A stretch of 64,000 bases of DNA from contig NZ_KE383884.1 in the NCBI RefSeq assembly GCF_000422585.1, positions 48,107 through 112,106 on the forward strand, given 5' to 3'. This stretch comes from Hugenholtzia roseola DSM 9546 (GTDB taxonomy: Bacteria; Bacteroidota; Bacteroidia; Cytophagales; Bernardetiaceae). The notes beneath the pieces are model-generated. The model was given only the letters and a program-made list of their open reading frames with translations. It ran no database searches and was not told where the DNA came from. How positions within the stretch are numbered: position 1 is the first letter of the stretch; the number at the start of each line of letters is the position of its first letter. Positions 19,280 to 28,649 of this stretch are shown in pieces. The translations under genes were made by a program, and so were the position numbers.

Positions 19280-20536
19280 TTATCGCAAAATTGGCAATAT
19301 TTTTTGCAAAATGGCGGCAAAATCTTCAATTTCTTTTTCTGTATTGTAAAGTGCAAAGGAGGCGCGTACCGTTCCTGCGGGTATGCCCAATCGCTTCATA
19401 AGTGGCTGCGTGCAGTGGTGTCCTACGCGCACTGCCACGCCGTTGGCATCTAACATCATACCCAAGTCAAAACCGCTTACGCCCTCTACGACAAAGGAAA
19501 GGACAGAGGCTTTTTCGGCGGCTGTTCCTATCAGGCGCACGCCCTCGATGGCGGAAAGAAGTGCCGTTGCTTTTGTTAGCAGGCGGCTTTCATACTCTAT
19601 AACTGCCTGTTTATCAAACTGTTGTAAAAACTCTAAGGCTCTTCCCAAGCCGATTGTGTCGGCAATATTAGGCGTTCCTGCCTCGAATTTGTGAGGCAAA
19701 TGGTTGTAAGTCGTTTTTTCGAAAGTAACTTCTTTAATCATTTCGCCGCCCCCATGATAAGGCTGCATCTGGTCTAAAATTTCTTTTTTACCATACAAAA
19801 CCCCAATTCCTGTGGGGGCATAAACTTTGTGTCCTGAAAAAACATAAAAGTCGCAATCCAATTTTTGCACATCAATCGCAAAATGTGGAGTTGCCTGCGC
19901 ACCATCTACTATTACTTTTGTACCAAACTGTTTTGCCTTTTGTATCATTTTCCCAATAGGATTGACCGTTCCGAGCGCATTCGATACGTGTACGATAGAA
20001 AGGATTTTGGTCTTTTTAGAGAGTAGTTTTTCAAATTCTGCCTCTATAATTTCGCCTTTTTCGTTGATGGGAATGACTTTCAAAATGGCACCTGTTTTTT
20101 CTGCAACCAGTTGCCAAGGGACAATATTAGAATGATGCTCTAAGGTAGAAATCAAAATTTCATCATTTTTCCTTAAATTTGCACTTCCCCAAGCCTGTGC
20201 AATCAAATTTATCCCCTCTGTAACGCCTCTGACAAAGATAATTTCCTCCTCGAAGGCAGCATTGAGGAAACGGGCTGCTATCTTGCGCGTCTTTTCGAAA
20301 GCCTCCGTTGCGCGTGCCGCCAAAGTGTGCGCTCCCCTATGAACGTTGGCATTGTCATTTTCGTAATAGGCTTTTAGTGCCTCAATCACCACTTTTGGCT
20401 TTTGGGCAGTGGCGGCATTATCAAAATAGATAAGCGGCTTTCCATTTATTTTTTGGTGCAAAATCGGAAATTCGGCTCTTATTTTTTCTATATCGAGTGC
20501 AGTGAAAATGGGGGTAGGATTGGCAAGTTTCATCAT
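19280..20536 (-). CDS. sufS: Cysteine desulfurase SufS
   Basis: A PLP enzyme of 418 residues that takes sulfur from cysteine for Fe-S cluster assembly. The PLP-binding lysine is in SGHKVY (about residue 237), and the catalytic cysteine in GHHCTQPLM at residue 375 is the SufS (group II) arrangement. The N-terminal DNAATAQKP and NANVHRG motifs are also conserved. No sufBCD or sufE is adjacent, so the rest of the Suf system must be elsewhere. The downstream barrel-protein gene of the next unit ends 42 bases from the sufS start. Confidence 0.95.
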   Translation of the reverse strand: MMKLANPTPIFTALDIEKIRAEFPILHQKINGKPLIYFDNAATAQKPKVVIEALKAYYENDNANVHRGAHTLAARATEAFEKTRKIAARFLNAAFEEEIIFVRGVTEGINLIAQAWGSANLRKNDEILISTLEHHSNIVPWQLVAEKTGAILKVIPINEKGEIIEAEFEKLLSKKTKILSIVHVSNALGTVNPIGKMIQKAKQFGTKVIVDGAQATPHFAIDVQKLDCDFYVFSGHKVYAPTGIGVLYGKKEILDQMQPYHGGGEMIKEVTFEKTTYNHLPHKFEAGTPNIADTIGLGRALEFLQQFDKQAVIEYESRLLTKATALLSAIEGVRLIGTAAEKASVLSFVVEGVSGFDLGMMLDANGVAVRVGHHCTQPLMKRLGIPAGTVRASFALYNTEKEIEDFAAILQKILPILR

Positions 20537-20578
20537 ATTCTGTTTGGTATTTTTTTGATATTTTTTCGGTGTCTTCTC

Positions 20579-21499
20579 CTATTCAAAAGGCGAAAAGGCA
20601 GGGGGTTGTTTCGTGTTTTTATTGAAAAAAACATACATCTGAAAGCCATAAACGGGCGTGTGCAAATTGAGCCGCCTATCTGGTTTTATGACATTGCCAC
20701 CAATATCATACTGCGCCAAAGCAACATAGTGTAGGTTTTGCAAATTGAAGAAAAGCCCCAAAGCCAAGCGATTTGAAAACAGACCCGAAGGATAGTACAA
20801 AAGGTCGGTACGCCACCTGCTTTCATAGAAAAAACGCTTTAAATCTGCCTCATTGCCCAATTCGCGAAATAGCTCAAAAGAGGAATGTAAGCTCAAAAGT
20901 GGCGTGCCGCTCGATGAAAGGCTCGTTTCCTTTGCCTGCTCGCCTGCTACTGCGGTCTTCCTAAAAAAGGTTTTTTCTGCCCCCAAAAGCAAACGCAAGT
21001 TCCAAAAGTTTTCATAGAAGGCGTTGTCGTGTCGGATATATTCGGGCGTGATTTGCTTGAAAATTCTAATTTTCCTAACAAAACTTACATGACGAAGATA
21101 AGCCTTCCAAGCCGTTCTATTTACATTGCTCTGCCCGTCGTAACGCAAGCCTGCCCCTGCCTGCCAATGGGGACTGATATTTTTTTGATAGTGTGCCGCC
21201 CAACTCTTGCGATAGAAAAAGTCGCTTTTTTCCTCTGTTTGGCGGCGCAAAGAGATACTGACCCAAAAGCGGTTGTCTTTCGTATCGGTATAATCAGCCT
21301 GCATTTCCCACCACAAAGCCGTTGGAATCCAGCGGGCTTCGCGCGGCAGGTCTTGGGCGGTGGTAGGCACAAAGGGCAGAGCGCAGAAAAGACCGACCCA
21401 CAGAAAAAGGCAGAACAATTTGATAGCACCCAATCCTAAGATTGAAAAGTTAGCCTTTCTTTTTTCAAAAAAACTACTCTTTTTCCAAACGTTTTTCAT
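20579..21499 (-). CDS. Outer-membrane protein, DUF2490-like
   Basis: A 306-residue protein with a signal sequence (hydrophobic stretch AIKLFCLFLWVGLFCAL, cleavage near TTAQ). Below it are beta strands such as RFWVSISLRRQTE, QKNISPHWQAGAGLRYD and the motif TPEYIRHDN, resembling DUF2490 barrel proteins. The function is unknown. Its start overlaps the end of the upstream amidohydrolase gene by 26 bases, which implies translational coupling and perhaps a shared role in envelope metabolism. The family call is from pattern only. Confidence 0.6.
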   Translation of the reverse strand: MKNVWKKSSFFEKRKANFSILGLGAIKLFCLFLWVGLFCALPFVPTTAQDLPREARWIPTALWWEMQADYTDTKDNRFWVSISLRRQTEEKSDFFYRKSWAAHYQKNISPHWQAGAGLRYDGQSNVNRTAWKAYLRHVSFVRKIRIFKQITPEYIRHDNAFYENFWNLRLLLGAEKTFFRKTAVAGEQAKETSLSSSGTPLLSLHSSFELFRELGNEADLKRFFYESRWRTDLLYYPSGLFSNRLALGLFFNLQNLHYVALAQYDIGGNVIKPDRRLNLHTPVYGFQMYVFFNKNTKQPPAFSPFE

Positions 21500-22835
21500 A
21501 TTTCTGTTGCAAAAGGAGCTGTCTATCTCTCAAATCCAAGCGTCTGCCTTCAAGAAAGGCGGCTTCTATTTTCGAGTGTTGCATATCTAATAAATCGCCT
21601 GTAACCAAGAGCAGAGAGGCTTTTTTCCCTACTTCGATTGAGCCTATGTCGTCGGCAACGCCCAAAATTTGAGCCGCCTCAAAGGTGATAGCCCGAAGTG
21701 CGGCTTCCTTATCCAAACCATAAGCGACCGCCATACCTGCGGCAAAAGGCAAATTTCTACCACCCATTACCTCCATATCGCCTTCATAGGAAAGACAAAA
21801 GGGAATTTGAGCAGCAGCCAAAATTGCAGGCAGGCGAAAGGGCAAGTCGTAGTCGTCGTCTATGCGAGTAGGCAGGCGAAAGATGCGCGTCAGAATGAGT
21901 GAGATGCGGTGTTGTTTTAAAAAGTCGATGATTTTATGCGCGTCAGAACCACCTACAACGACAATGCGTTTGACCTGATATTTTTCTGCCCAAAGCACAC
22001 TTTCAACTATATCCTTTGCCCAATCTGCATGCAGAAAAAGCGTCTTTTCACCTGTAAAAAGACCTGTCAAACTCTCCAATTTGAGATTTTTTTCTGTTAT
22101 CAGATTTTTTTCCTTTTTTTGGGCATAGGCGGCGGCTTCCTCAAAAAGTTGGGAAAGTTCGGCTATTTGTTTCGCCCGATTTTCGGCGTTGGGTTTGAAA
22201 TCGCCCTGCTCGCCCCACCAACCCGAAGGTAAAATAGAAGACGGAAAATAAAGATGCTGCCCCACTTCAGCCTTGCGTGTAGCCTCTTCCCAATGCCACC
22301 CCTCTAACGCCATCAGTGCCGAATTGCCGCCCAAAAGTTCGCCACGCGGCGTAATTTGTGCATACAAAACGCCATTAGGACGCATAGTAGCCACGACATC
22401 AGACTCTACATTGAAGGCGACCTGCGCCTTGACGTTGGGATTGAGTGCGCCCACTTCTGCCATATCTACCGACTGGCGAATGGCATCGAGTTCGGAAAGT
22501 CCAAGTGGCGTGTTGGGTAAAATCAGGGCAGGATAAAGGTGTTTGCCGCTGCCATCAATTCGCTCCGCTCCTTCGAGCAAGGTGGCTGCCTCTCCTGTTT
22601 CTATTTGGGTGATGCGCCCTTCTTCAAAGCGCAACGTCGCCTTTTCCAATACATTGCCTTTGCCGTCGTGCAGGGTTACATTTTGAATGACGATAGCTTT
22701 TTGCTGTGGCGAAGCAGGTAGCGGCACTTGTGCGCTGCCCCAAGGCAAGGGCGTTAGGAAGGCAAACAAAAGGCAGAAACCAAAGGGCAGTCTTAGCGAC
22801 TGATAAAAAGCGGAATAGCTATTTTTTTGTATCAT
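21474..22835 (-). CDS. Exported amidohydrolase-like protein lacking the HxH metal motif
   Basis: A 453-residue protein with a signal peptide (LPFGFCLLFAFLTPLPWGSAQ). It has the N-terminal small beta domain of imidazolonepropionase-like amidohydrolases (IQNVTLHDGKGNVLEKATLRF) and the C-terminal signature A-x-L-G-V-A-D-x-IGSIEVGKKASLLLVTGD. After the first strand, where active members have a H-x-H metal site, it reads PALILPNTPLGL, so these ligands are missing. It looks related to the N-terminal half of the 1035-residue amidohydrolase at 60013-63120. It may be a non-catalytic partner, or use a different site. It is coupled to the barrel gene downstream. Confidence 0.75.
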   Translation of the reverse strand: MIQKNSYSAFYQSLRLPFGFCLLFAFLTPLPWGSAQVPLPASPQQKAIVIQNVTLHDGKGNVLEKATLRFEEGRITQIETGEAATLLEGAERIDGSGKHLYPALILPNTPLGLSELDAIRQSVDMAEVGALNPNVKAQVAFNVESDVVATMRPNGVLYAQITPRGELLGGNSALMALEGWHWEEATRKAEVGQHLYFPSSILPSGWWGEQGDFKPNAENRAKQIAELSQLFEEAAAYAQKKEKNLITEKNLKLESLTGLFTGEKTLFLHADWAKDIVESVLWAEKYQVKRIVVVGGSDAHKIIDFLKQHRISLILTRIFRLPTRIDDDYDLPFRLPAILAAAQIPFCLSYEGDMEVMGGRNLPFAAGMAVAYGLDKEAALRAITFEAAQILGVADDIGSIEVGKKASLLLVTGDLLDMQHSKIEAAFLEGRRLDLRDRQLLLQQKYEKRLEKE

Positions 22836-23097
22836 CTTTTTGTGTCATTTTTTTGTATCGTATTTTTGTATCCAAACCAAAAGAAACCAAAGACAAGCCA
22901 GCGGATAGGTAGTTAGATTCGGCATCACCTTCAAATCAAGCACACACAAATCAAAAACGCACCCTTTCCGACGGACAAAAACAAAAATAGCGTTTATTTT
23001 CGATTTGTAACACCATTCTTATTTGTTTTTCGCATAAAGGATACAAAAGGTCAAGATTTTCGCCTCCAACGTGAGTGTTTTTTTTCGGAAAACCTTT

Positions 23098-26000
23098 TTA
23101 CTTCACCTCACCTATCCATTCTTTTTCGCGCTCGGAAAGTTCCTCTTCTTTTAAAAGTTTGAGATACTTTTCAGCACTATCTTCCTGATTGCCTTGTTTG
23201 AATCGTACTTTATAGAGCCAAAGCAGAGCGGTTATGCGAAGGTTGCGATTCAGGGAAGTCTTCTTTGAGGTAGCATTTCTGGCAACCTGCTCATCAAAGC
23301 CTTTGTAGTCTAACATTTCAAAGGCTACATCATAGAGGTCGGCTAAATGGGGCGAATCGGGCGCATTATTTAAAATCGCCTCCGTTTCTTGGACAAAATC
23401 GCTGCCGTAAATGTCTTCAAAACGCATCTTATACCAAGATTTGTAAAGCGCAACGGCAGGGCTATTCGAGCCTACTCTACTTTCAAGTTCTTCTATGTAT
23501 TGCAACATAGCGGTACGGTCTTTCATTTTATTGCAAAGCAGTATCATAAAATACAAACTTTGTAGGTAAGCATCTTGCTCTACCACAGCCCCCCCGATAT
23601 TGAGGCTTGCCATGTATGCTTGGTGGTGGTCGAAGGCATCTTTGAAGAAGCCCTTGTGGAAAGCTGCCTGCCCTGCCACGTAATTTTTGAGGCTGCTTAG
23701 TTTATCCGACACCTGCTCGCTCGCCGCCTCTGCCTTTGCCCAATGCGCGTTTGCGGTTTGGAAGTTGCCATTATGGAACAAGACCTGCGCAACAAGTAAG
23801 TGGAGATGCAGGCTTGCCTCGTCTTGTTTTTGGTGGTAATCTAAAAAATTACGCGCCTTCAACACAAAATCGCTTGTAGATACCGAATATAAAGCCAAAA
23901 TCCTTTCATAATCAGAAAGATAGCTGGCTTCTTCTGCCATAGATAGGGCTTTTTCTTCTGTTCGGGCTTCTTCCTTCAAAGTAGGCAAGGCATCGAGGGC
24001 AGTGCAATTTATATCGCCATTTTCAAGCTGCTGACCGTAATTAAAGGCATCTTTATAGAGTTTGTCGCTGGGTTGTGCGCGTTCCAAAATGTAGCGGACA
24101 TCTTCACACGCCAAATTATCGTATTTTGATTCATTTATCACAAAATAAGCCTCCAATCGCAAAAACACCAACTCTAAAATGCGCGGATGACGGCTATTGG
24201 TATTGATAAAATTAGTCGCAAATTGAATAGCCTCTATCAACTGAATTTTGTCTTGTGGCTGCCCTACGCCCAAATCTTTACAACAACGCACGTAATCGAG
24301 AAGCGCGTCGAAGCCGAAGGGGGTCTTGTTAAAATTTTGTGCCACATACAAATAATTCCGCAACGCTTGTTCGTCTTTTTGCACAAAATAAAGCAATCTG
24401 CCCCAATGGTAATAAGCCTGCGCCTGCAAATACTGCCCCTCATTTGTCGAGGTGTTAGCCGTCTGGTCGATGACCTGATTGTAGTGCAACTCTGCCTGCT
24501 CGAAGGCGAAGTCTTCGCTCTGCCTGACGGTTGCGGTGTAAGAATCGGCAAGCAACAGTTCCGCCTCTGCCTTGATGTAAAGTTTGTCGTCAAATTCAGT
24601 AGAGCCAACACAGGCAGATAGATGCCCGATTGCTGCCTGATAATTTTTAGCATTAAAGGCGGCAAGCCCTAAATAATAGCGGCTATAATCGCGATAATAG
24701 GGCAGGGTTATTTTATTGAAATAATAAAGACTTTTTTCTATCTCTGCGCCCCTATCCTGCAAATTTTGTAAAAAATAGGAAACCCCCATTTTAAAATACA
24801 ACTCTGAACGGCTTGGCTCTTTTAGCGGCTCTCTTTCTAAAAGTTCGTAATAACCCAAAGCCTTTTTATAAAAACCCTGATTGAAGGCTTTATCGCCCAA
24901 AAGTGTCAGATATTGTTGTAATAGTTGCTGTAATTCGGGCTGCGCTACTACCTCGCGCTGCAAACTTTTCAAAGCCAATACTTCGTCTTCTTTGAAAAAG
25001 GCTTCATACCAGGCTTTCTTGATATTTGTCCAATAAAAACCTGTGGGAAAGAGTTGGAAATATTCATCTGCGCCCTGCTTCACTTGGGCGTAGTTGCCCA
25101 AAAGTTGATAGAGGCTTATGATATGATACAATGCCTTTTCCTGACAAATGCGCGAGGTTTCCTGATTTTCAAGACGGATATGATAAGCACCCTTATACAT
25201 ATCCAAAGCCGCTTCTTTTTGCCCTTCCTGCTGATAGATAAGTGCTAAGTGGTAGTATGCCACTTGGGTAAGCGAATCCTGCACCTGCTCCTGAACGACC
25301 TGCTGCAAATAGCCTTGCGCCTGCTCTTTTTGGGCATCTTGCAACAAACAATTTCCTATCATAAAGGCAACTTCGCGTCGCTGGGGGTCTGTTTGGTGCA
25401 ATCGCTCGTAATAGCGTTGGTAAAAATCCGCTGCCTGCGTCCATTTATTTTTGTTGTATAGCGAATTAGCGGCGATATAGTAGTGCTTTTTATCGAAAAC
25501 CTCTTTCTGTTCTATAAAAGAAATAAGCGTTTCTACCAACTGTTCCTCGTTCTTGGCTTTCAGATGGCTATCGAGTATCAAATCATTGGCACTCTGCACA
25601 TAATTAGGCTTTTCCTTCGCCTGCTTCATCACCTCTGCTACCAAATCATACTGCTGCAATTTGTAATAAGAAACGCCCAAATAGTAGGCAAAGTCGGGAC
25701 AATGGGTCTGACAATGCTGTTGCATTTCTCGCGCCACCTGAATTGCCTCGCGATAGCGTTCAATTTTTGTGAGGGAATAGACAAACTGAAACCTCAATTT
25801 TTCGTCTTCGGGGCGCATCACACGTCTGGTCTTGTTTAGGTCTTCTAATAAGAAAACGACCTGACGATAATTCTGGGTACGAAAGAAAAAATCTGCCGCT
25901 TCCTTTTTGAGAGCCTCTGCCTGTACGGAATTGGGGTAGTGAAGAAAAAAAAGCGACAAAGAATTTTTAAGTTCCTCTTCTTCCCTGTTTTGCATTTTTT

Positions 26001-26211
26001 TCCGTATCTGTGCCGCCGCCTGCGCTTCTGAAAGCAAGGGCATTGCCTCACTTTTATTGTGTCCAAGTGCCTCTTTTTCTGTTTCGAAGGGTTCGATTCT
26101 ACGCACGCCAAAGGGCGTATGTTGCGAAAATAAAGGGCAGGCGAGTAGCCCTACGAAAGCGGCATTTGTAATACCCATCAGAAGCGAGCGATAAATATCA
26201 AGTCTTGACAA
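23098..26211 (-). CDS. Large TPR-repeat protein, probably exported
   Basis: A 1037-residue protein with a short N-terminal hydrophobic segment (MGITNAAFVGLLACPLFSQ) that could be a signal peptide. Almost all of the rest is helical repeats, including clear TPR units such as YYHLALIYQQEGQKEAALDMY and AYYLGVSYYKLQQYDLVAEV. It has no enzymatic domain. Such proteins in this phylum act as periplasmic scaffolds, for instance in secretion, but no gene nearby fixes the partner. A TATCTTTG -7-like box lies at 26493-26486 on the minus strand, giving a leader of about 270 bases. Confidence 0.75.
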   Translation of the reverse strand: MSRLDIYRSLLMGITNAAFVGLLACPLFSQHTPFGVRRIEPFETEKEALGHNKSEAMPLLSEAQAAAQIRKKMQNREEEELKNSLSLFFLHYPNSVQAEALKKEAADFFFRTQNYRQVVFLLEDLNKTRRVMRPEDEKLRFQFVYSLTKIERYREAIQVAREMQQHCQTHCPDFAYYLGVSYYKLQQYDLVAEVMKQAKEKPNYVQSANDLILDSHLKAKNEEQLVETLISFIEQKEVFDKKHYYIAANSLYNKNKWTQAADFYQRYYERLHQTDPQRREVAFMIGNCLLQDAQKEQAQGYLQQVVQEQVQDSLTQVAYYHLALIYQQEGQKEAALDMYKGAYHIRLENQETSRICQEKALYHIISLYQLLGNYAQVKQGADEYFQLFPTGFYWTNIKKAWYEAFFKEDEVLALKSLQREVVAQPELQQLLQQYLTLLGDKAFNQGFYKKALGYYELLEREPLKEPSRSELYFKMGVSYFLQNLQDRGAEIEKSLYYFNKITLPYYRDYSRYYLGLAAFNAKNYQAAIGHLSACVGSTEFDDKLYIKAEAELLLADSYTATVRQSEDFAFEQAELHYNQVIDQTANTSTNEGQYLQAQAYYHWGRLLYFVQKDEQALRNYLYVAQNFNKTPFGFDALLDYVRCCKDLGVGQPQDKIQLIEAIQFATNFINTNSRHPRILELVFLRLEAYFVINESKYDNLACEDVRYILERAQPSDKLYKDAFNYGQQLENGDINCTALDALPTLKEEARTEEKALSMAEEASYLSDYERILALYSVSTSDFVLKARNFLDYHQKQDEASLHLHLLVAQVLFHNGNFQTANAHWAKAEAASEQVSDKLSSLKNYVAGQAAFHKGFFKDAFDHHQAYMASLNIGGAVVEQDAYLQSLYFMILLCNKMKDRTAMLQYIEELESRVGSNSPAVALYKSWYKMRFEDIYGSDFVQETEAILNNAPDSPHLADLYDVAFEMLDYKGFDEQVARNATSKKTSLNRNLRITALLWLYKVRFKQGNQEDSAEKYLKLLKEEELSEREKEWIGEVK

Positions 26212-27276
26212 AATAATGCGCTTTTAGGTAAAGGAATGGGATTAGTGAAAAAACAACTCGAAGTTATCTAAAAACTTGCTAAAACACAAATAGTTTGGCA
26301 CTTTTTCACTTCTTTTTTCAAAAAACAAAGCCAATGCCTGCCTAAAAAGTGGCACAAGAGCTAAGGGCAAAAGATTCGCATTTGCCAAATCTTTTTGAAA
26401 AGTGAAAAGTAATCAGGAGTGAGAAGGAGGTTTGACTACACAATAAAAGTGAGAAGGGACTTATCAGTCGCTTTTAAGTTTTGGGCAAAGATACACAAAA
26501 ATTCTTTTTTTCTCATTTTTCTCGCACCCCTACAAAGGCTTTTCTTAGGCTCTTGTGGCAAAGGGGAACTTTTTTGTAGGACTTTTTAGGGAGCTACACA
26601 ACTGAAAACAAAGGTTTTCATAGACAGAAACAGAAAATTACGCCTTTTTTGGCTGTAAAAAAAAATGCAATTTCACCCAAAAACTAACATGACCGCAAAA
26701 AAGAAAACGGTTTAAAAAACAGGCTTTTTTTTCTTAGGAAAAACAGTTGGCGAGGCGAAAAATGCAGATTTTTTGAGCAAATTTAAAGAAAATACACAAA
26801 AAAACACAGTTCTTTGCCCTACCTTTTGCCTGCCAGAAAAGCAAAAAATCCTAAAAACAAAGCCCCTGTGTAAAAGTTTTAGGCACAGCGGCGAAAAAGT
26901 AGAGCTGCCTTTTCTAATTTTTTAACTAAAAAAAAACCGCCTTTCCCAACGGCAAAAAAACAAAAAAACAGGTCTAAAATCGCTTTATTATGCAGTTGGG
27001 GGCTTTGAAAAGGCAAATATTGGCGTTTTGCTTACTTAAAAAGTGCCGCTCCGCGTGGCTTTACTATTTAGGTTTTTAGTTTTTTTTATTCATATCAAAT
27101 CCTAATTTTTCATCTCCCCCTCCCCAAGTAGGCTTTTGGGGCGAAATATTTTAGTCTATTTATCGCTTGCATGTAAGTTTTTTTGAAAAAAACGATAAAA
27201 TAGCGAAAAAAGTAGCTTTTTTTCCTCTTACACACCGCTTTTTAGCAGAAATATAGAAAAAAAATTGCGCTTATAC

Positions 27277-27307
27277 TTGTATATTATTTGATAAAGCAGT
27301 ATGTTTG
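27277..27307 (+). promoter_or_regulatory. Predicted marR promoter
   Basis: TTG (27277-27279), 20 bases, then TATGTTTG (27300-27307) matches the Bacteroidota promoter consensus. Transcription would start near 27313, inside the palindrome at 27311-27326. Confidence 0.6.
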
Positions 27308-27310
27308 CAT

Positions 27311-27326
27311 TGTAGAAAGTTCTACA
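27311..27326. promoter_or_regulatory. Palindromic operator candidate for the MarR regulator
   Basis: TGTAGAA-AG-TTCTACA is a perfect 7-bp inverted repeat with a 2-base spacer. It covers the predicted start point of the marR transcript, a position and size expected for autorepression by a MarR dimer. Confidence 0.5.
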
Positions 27327-27380
27327 CAGCACCCCTTTATTTGAAATAAACTTTTTCAAACTTCTTAATTCACATTGGTT

Positions 27381-27875
27381 ATGTCTCAGAACTCAACAAA
27401 AGAAGAATCAATCGTATTAGGCGTGATTGAACTCGCTTCACAAATTTTGAAAAGAAGCAGCAACATCACACGCAGAGCTGGTCTTACTACCCAACAGTGG
27501 CTCATTTTGCTTTACATCAAAAATGACCCCAATATCCCTTTGAGCCGCGAGCGCAACTTGCATCATGGCGTTTTGGCTTCTGACATTGCAGACGCATTGA
27601 ACGTTTCACGCCCTAATGTAACGAACCTTATCCACTCTTTGGTAGAAAAGGATTTGATTACACAGACACGCGACGAAGACGACAAGCGTCGTAAGCGTTT
27701 GGAACTCACCGACAAAGCAAAAGCACTTTTGGCTAAAATCGAGCCTTTGCGTCGCGACTCTAACCGTATCCTTTTCGAAGAGATGACCGATTCTGACAAG
27801 CAAAAACTCCTCAACTTGCTTACCCAGTGCTTCGAGCGCATCTATTGGGCAGATAGCGGCAGAATCACTATCTAA
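27381..27875 (+). CDS. MarR-family transcriptional regulator
   Basis: A 164-residue cytoplasmic winged-helix dimer. The recognition region reads GVLASDIADALNVSRPNVTNLIHSLVEKDLI, followed by the wing with DEDDKRRKRLELTDKAK, the standard MarR pattern. The start is the ATG at 27381; an in-frame TTG two codons upstream is not needed. A promoter and a palindrome directly upstream suggest autoregulation. There is no transporter or enzyme gene next to it, only long non-coding DNA on both sides, so its target and ligand cannot be inferred here. Confidence 0.92.
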   Translation: MSQNSTKEESIVLGVIELASQILKRSSNITRRAGLTTQQWLILLYIKNDPNIPLSRERNLHHGVLASDIADALNVSRPNVTNLIHSLVEKDLITQTRDEDDKRRKRLELTDKAKALLAKIEPLRRDSNRILFEEMTDSDKQKLLNLLTQCFERIYWADSGRITI

Positions 27876-28649
27876 GCCAACTTAGGTAGGGCTATTTTCT
27901 AAGCCACTTACTCGCGCTTTTCTCAAAAGAAAGCAGAAATAATTACCTTCGTTTTGCACTTTGAAATAAAAGGCAGAGCGAAGGTTTTATTTTCGAGCCT
28001 CCTTTCGCCTAATCAAAGAGCTTCTACGGTGAAGATTTTGCTAAAAAGATTTTGCTAAGATAGCCAATTTATGCAAACAGTTCCTAAATTTTTGTCTGAT
28101 TTAGCTTCTTTTTCTTTTCTTCAATCTCAAAATCGTTGTTTCTACACTTTTTAACCTCAATAGTTCTTTTTGCTTGCTAAAAATACGCGCTCCCTTCTTT
28201 TTTTTATTTTCTCCCGCTATGTAATTTTGAGCCAAAAATAAAAAATTCGCCCTGTGGCTTTTTTCTAATTTCAAAAGGCTTTTCTACCAAAATATTTTAC
28301 AGGCACATCTGATTAGAAAAAAAACTAACCCTTTTTTTGTACTTTTATGCGCCAAAAGGAAAAGTTCGCCAAATGCGCCCCGCCTTTTCCCAGTAATGTT
28401 AAGTTCTGTAAAAAAACTTGTTTTGTCAAATTAGAAACGAAATAAAATTTGGACTTAAACCCTAAGGGTCTTCAAGACCCTTAGGATTTGGGGCATAGGA
28501 CAAGACATTGCCTTGTCCCTACATTCGCGCCTTTGTAAAAACAGCCCTTTTTCGGCTATTCTTTTAGCCCTTTTCACCTTATCTCCAAGATTTTCGCTTA
28601 TATTTGCCTTTTGGTTTCTTATTCTTCAACACAAGCAAAAGCGGTTTTT
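27876..28649. other. 0.77-kb gene-free region with a dispersed repeat
   Basis: Non-coding DNA between marR and purB. It contains a partial copy of the 173-bp dispersed element (28391-28524) and, close to purB, a TATATTTG -7-like box at 28599-28606. Nothing else could be supported. Confidence 0.75.
28391..28524 (+). repeat. Diverged copy of the 173-bp dispersed element
   Basis: It begins CAGTAATGTTAAGTTCTG like the copies at 40535 and 40821 and keeps the AAATAAAATTTGGAC core. Its centre is replaced by a 25-base palindrome (28461-28485, arms CCTAAGGGTCTT). It then has the GGACAAG...CTTGTCC hairpin (28497-28517). The right inverted terminus is absent or decayed. Confidence 0.75.

Larger units (their letters stand above)
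26212..27380. other. 1.17-kb gene-free region
   Basis: No frame with family features was found on either strand. The DNA is AT-rich with many short A and T runs. Apart from a minus-strand -7-like box (26486-26493) and the marR promoter and palindrome near its right end, I saw no repeat, RNA fold or gene remnant that I could support. Confidence 0.7.
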
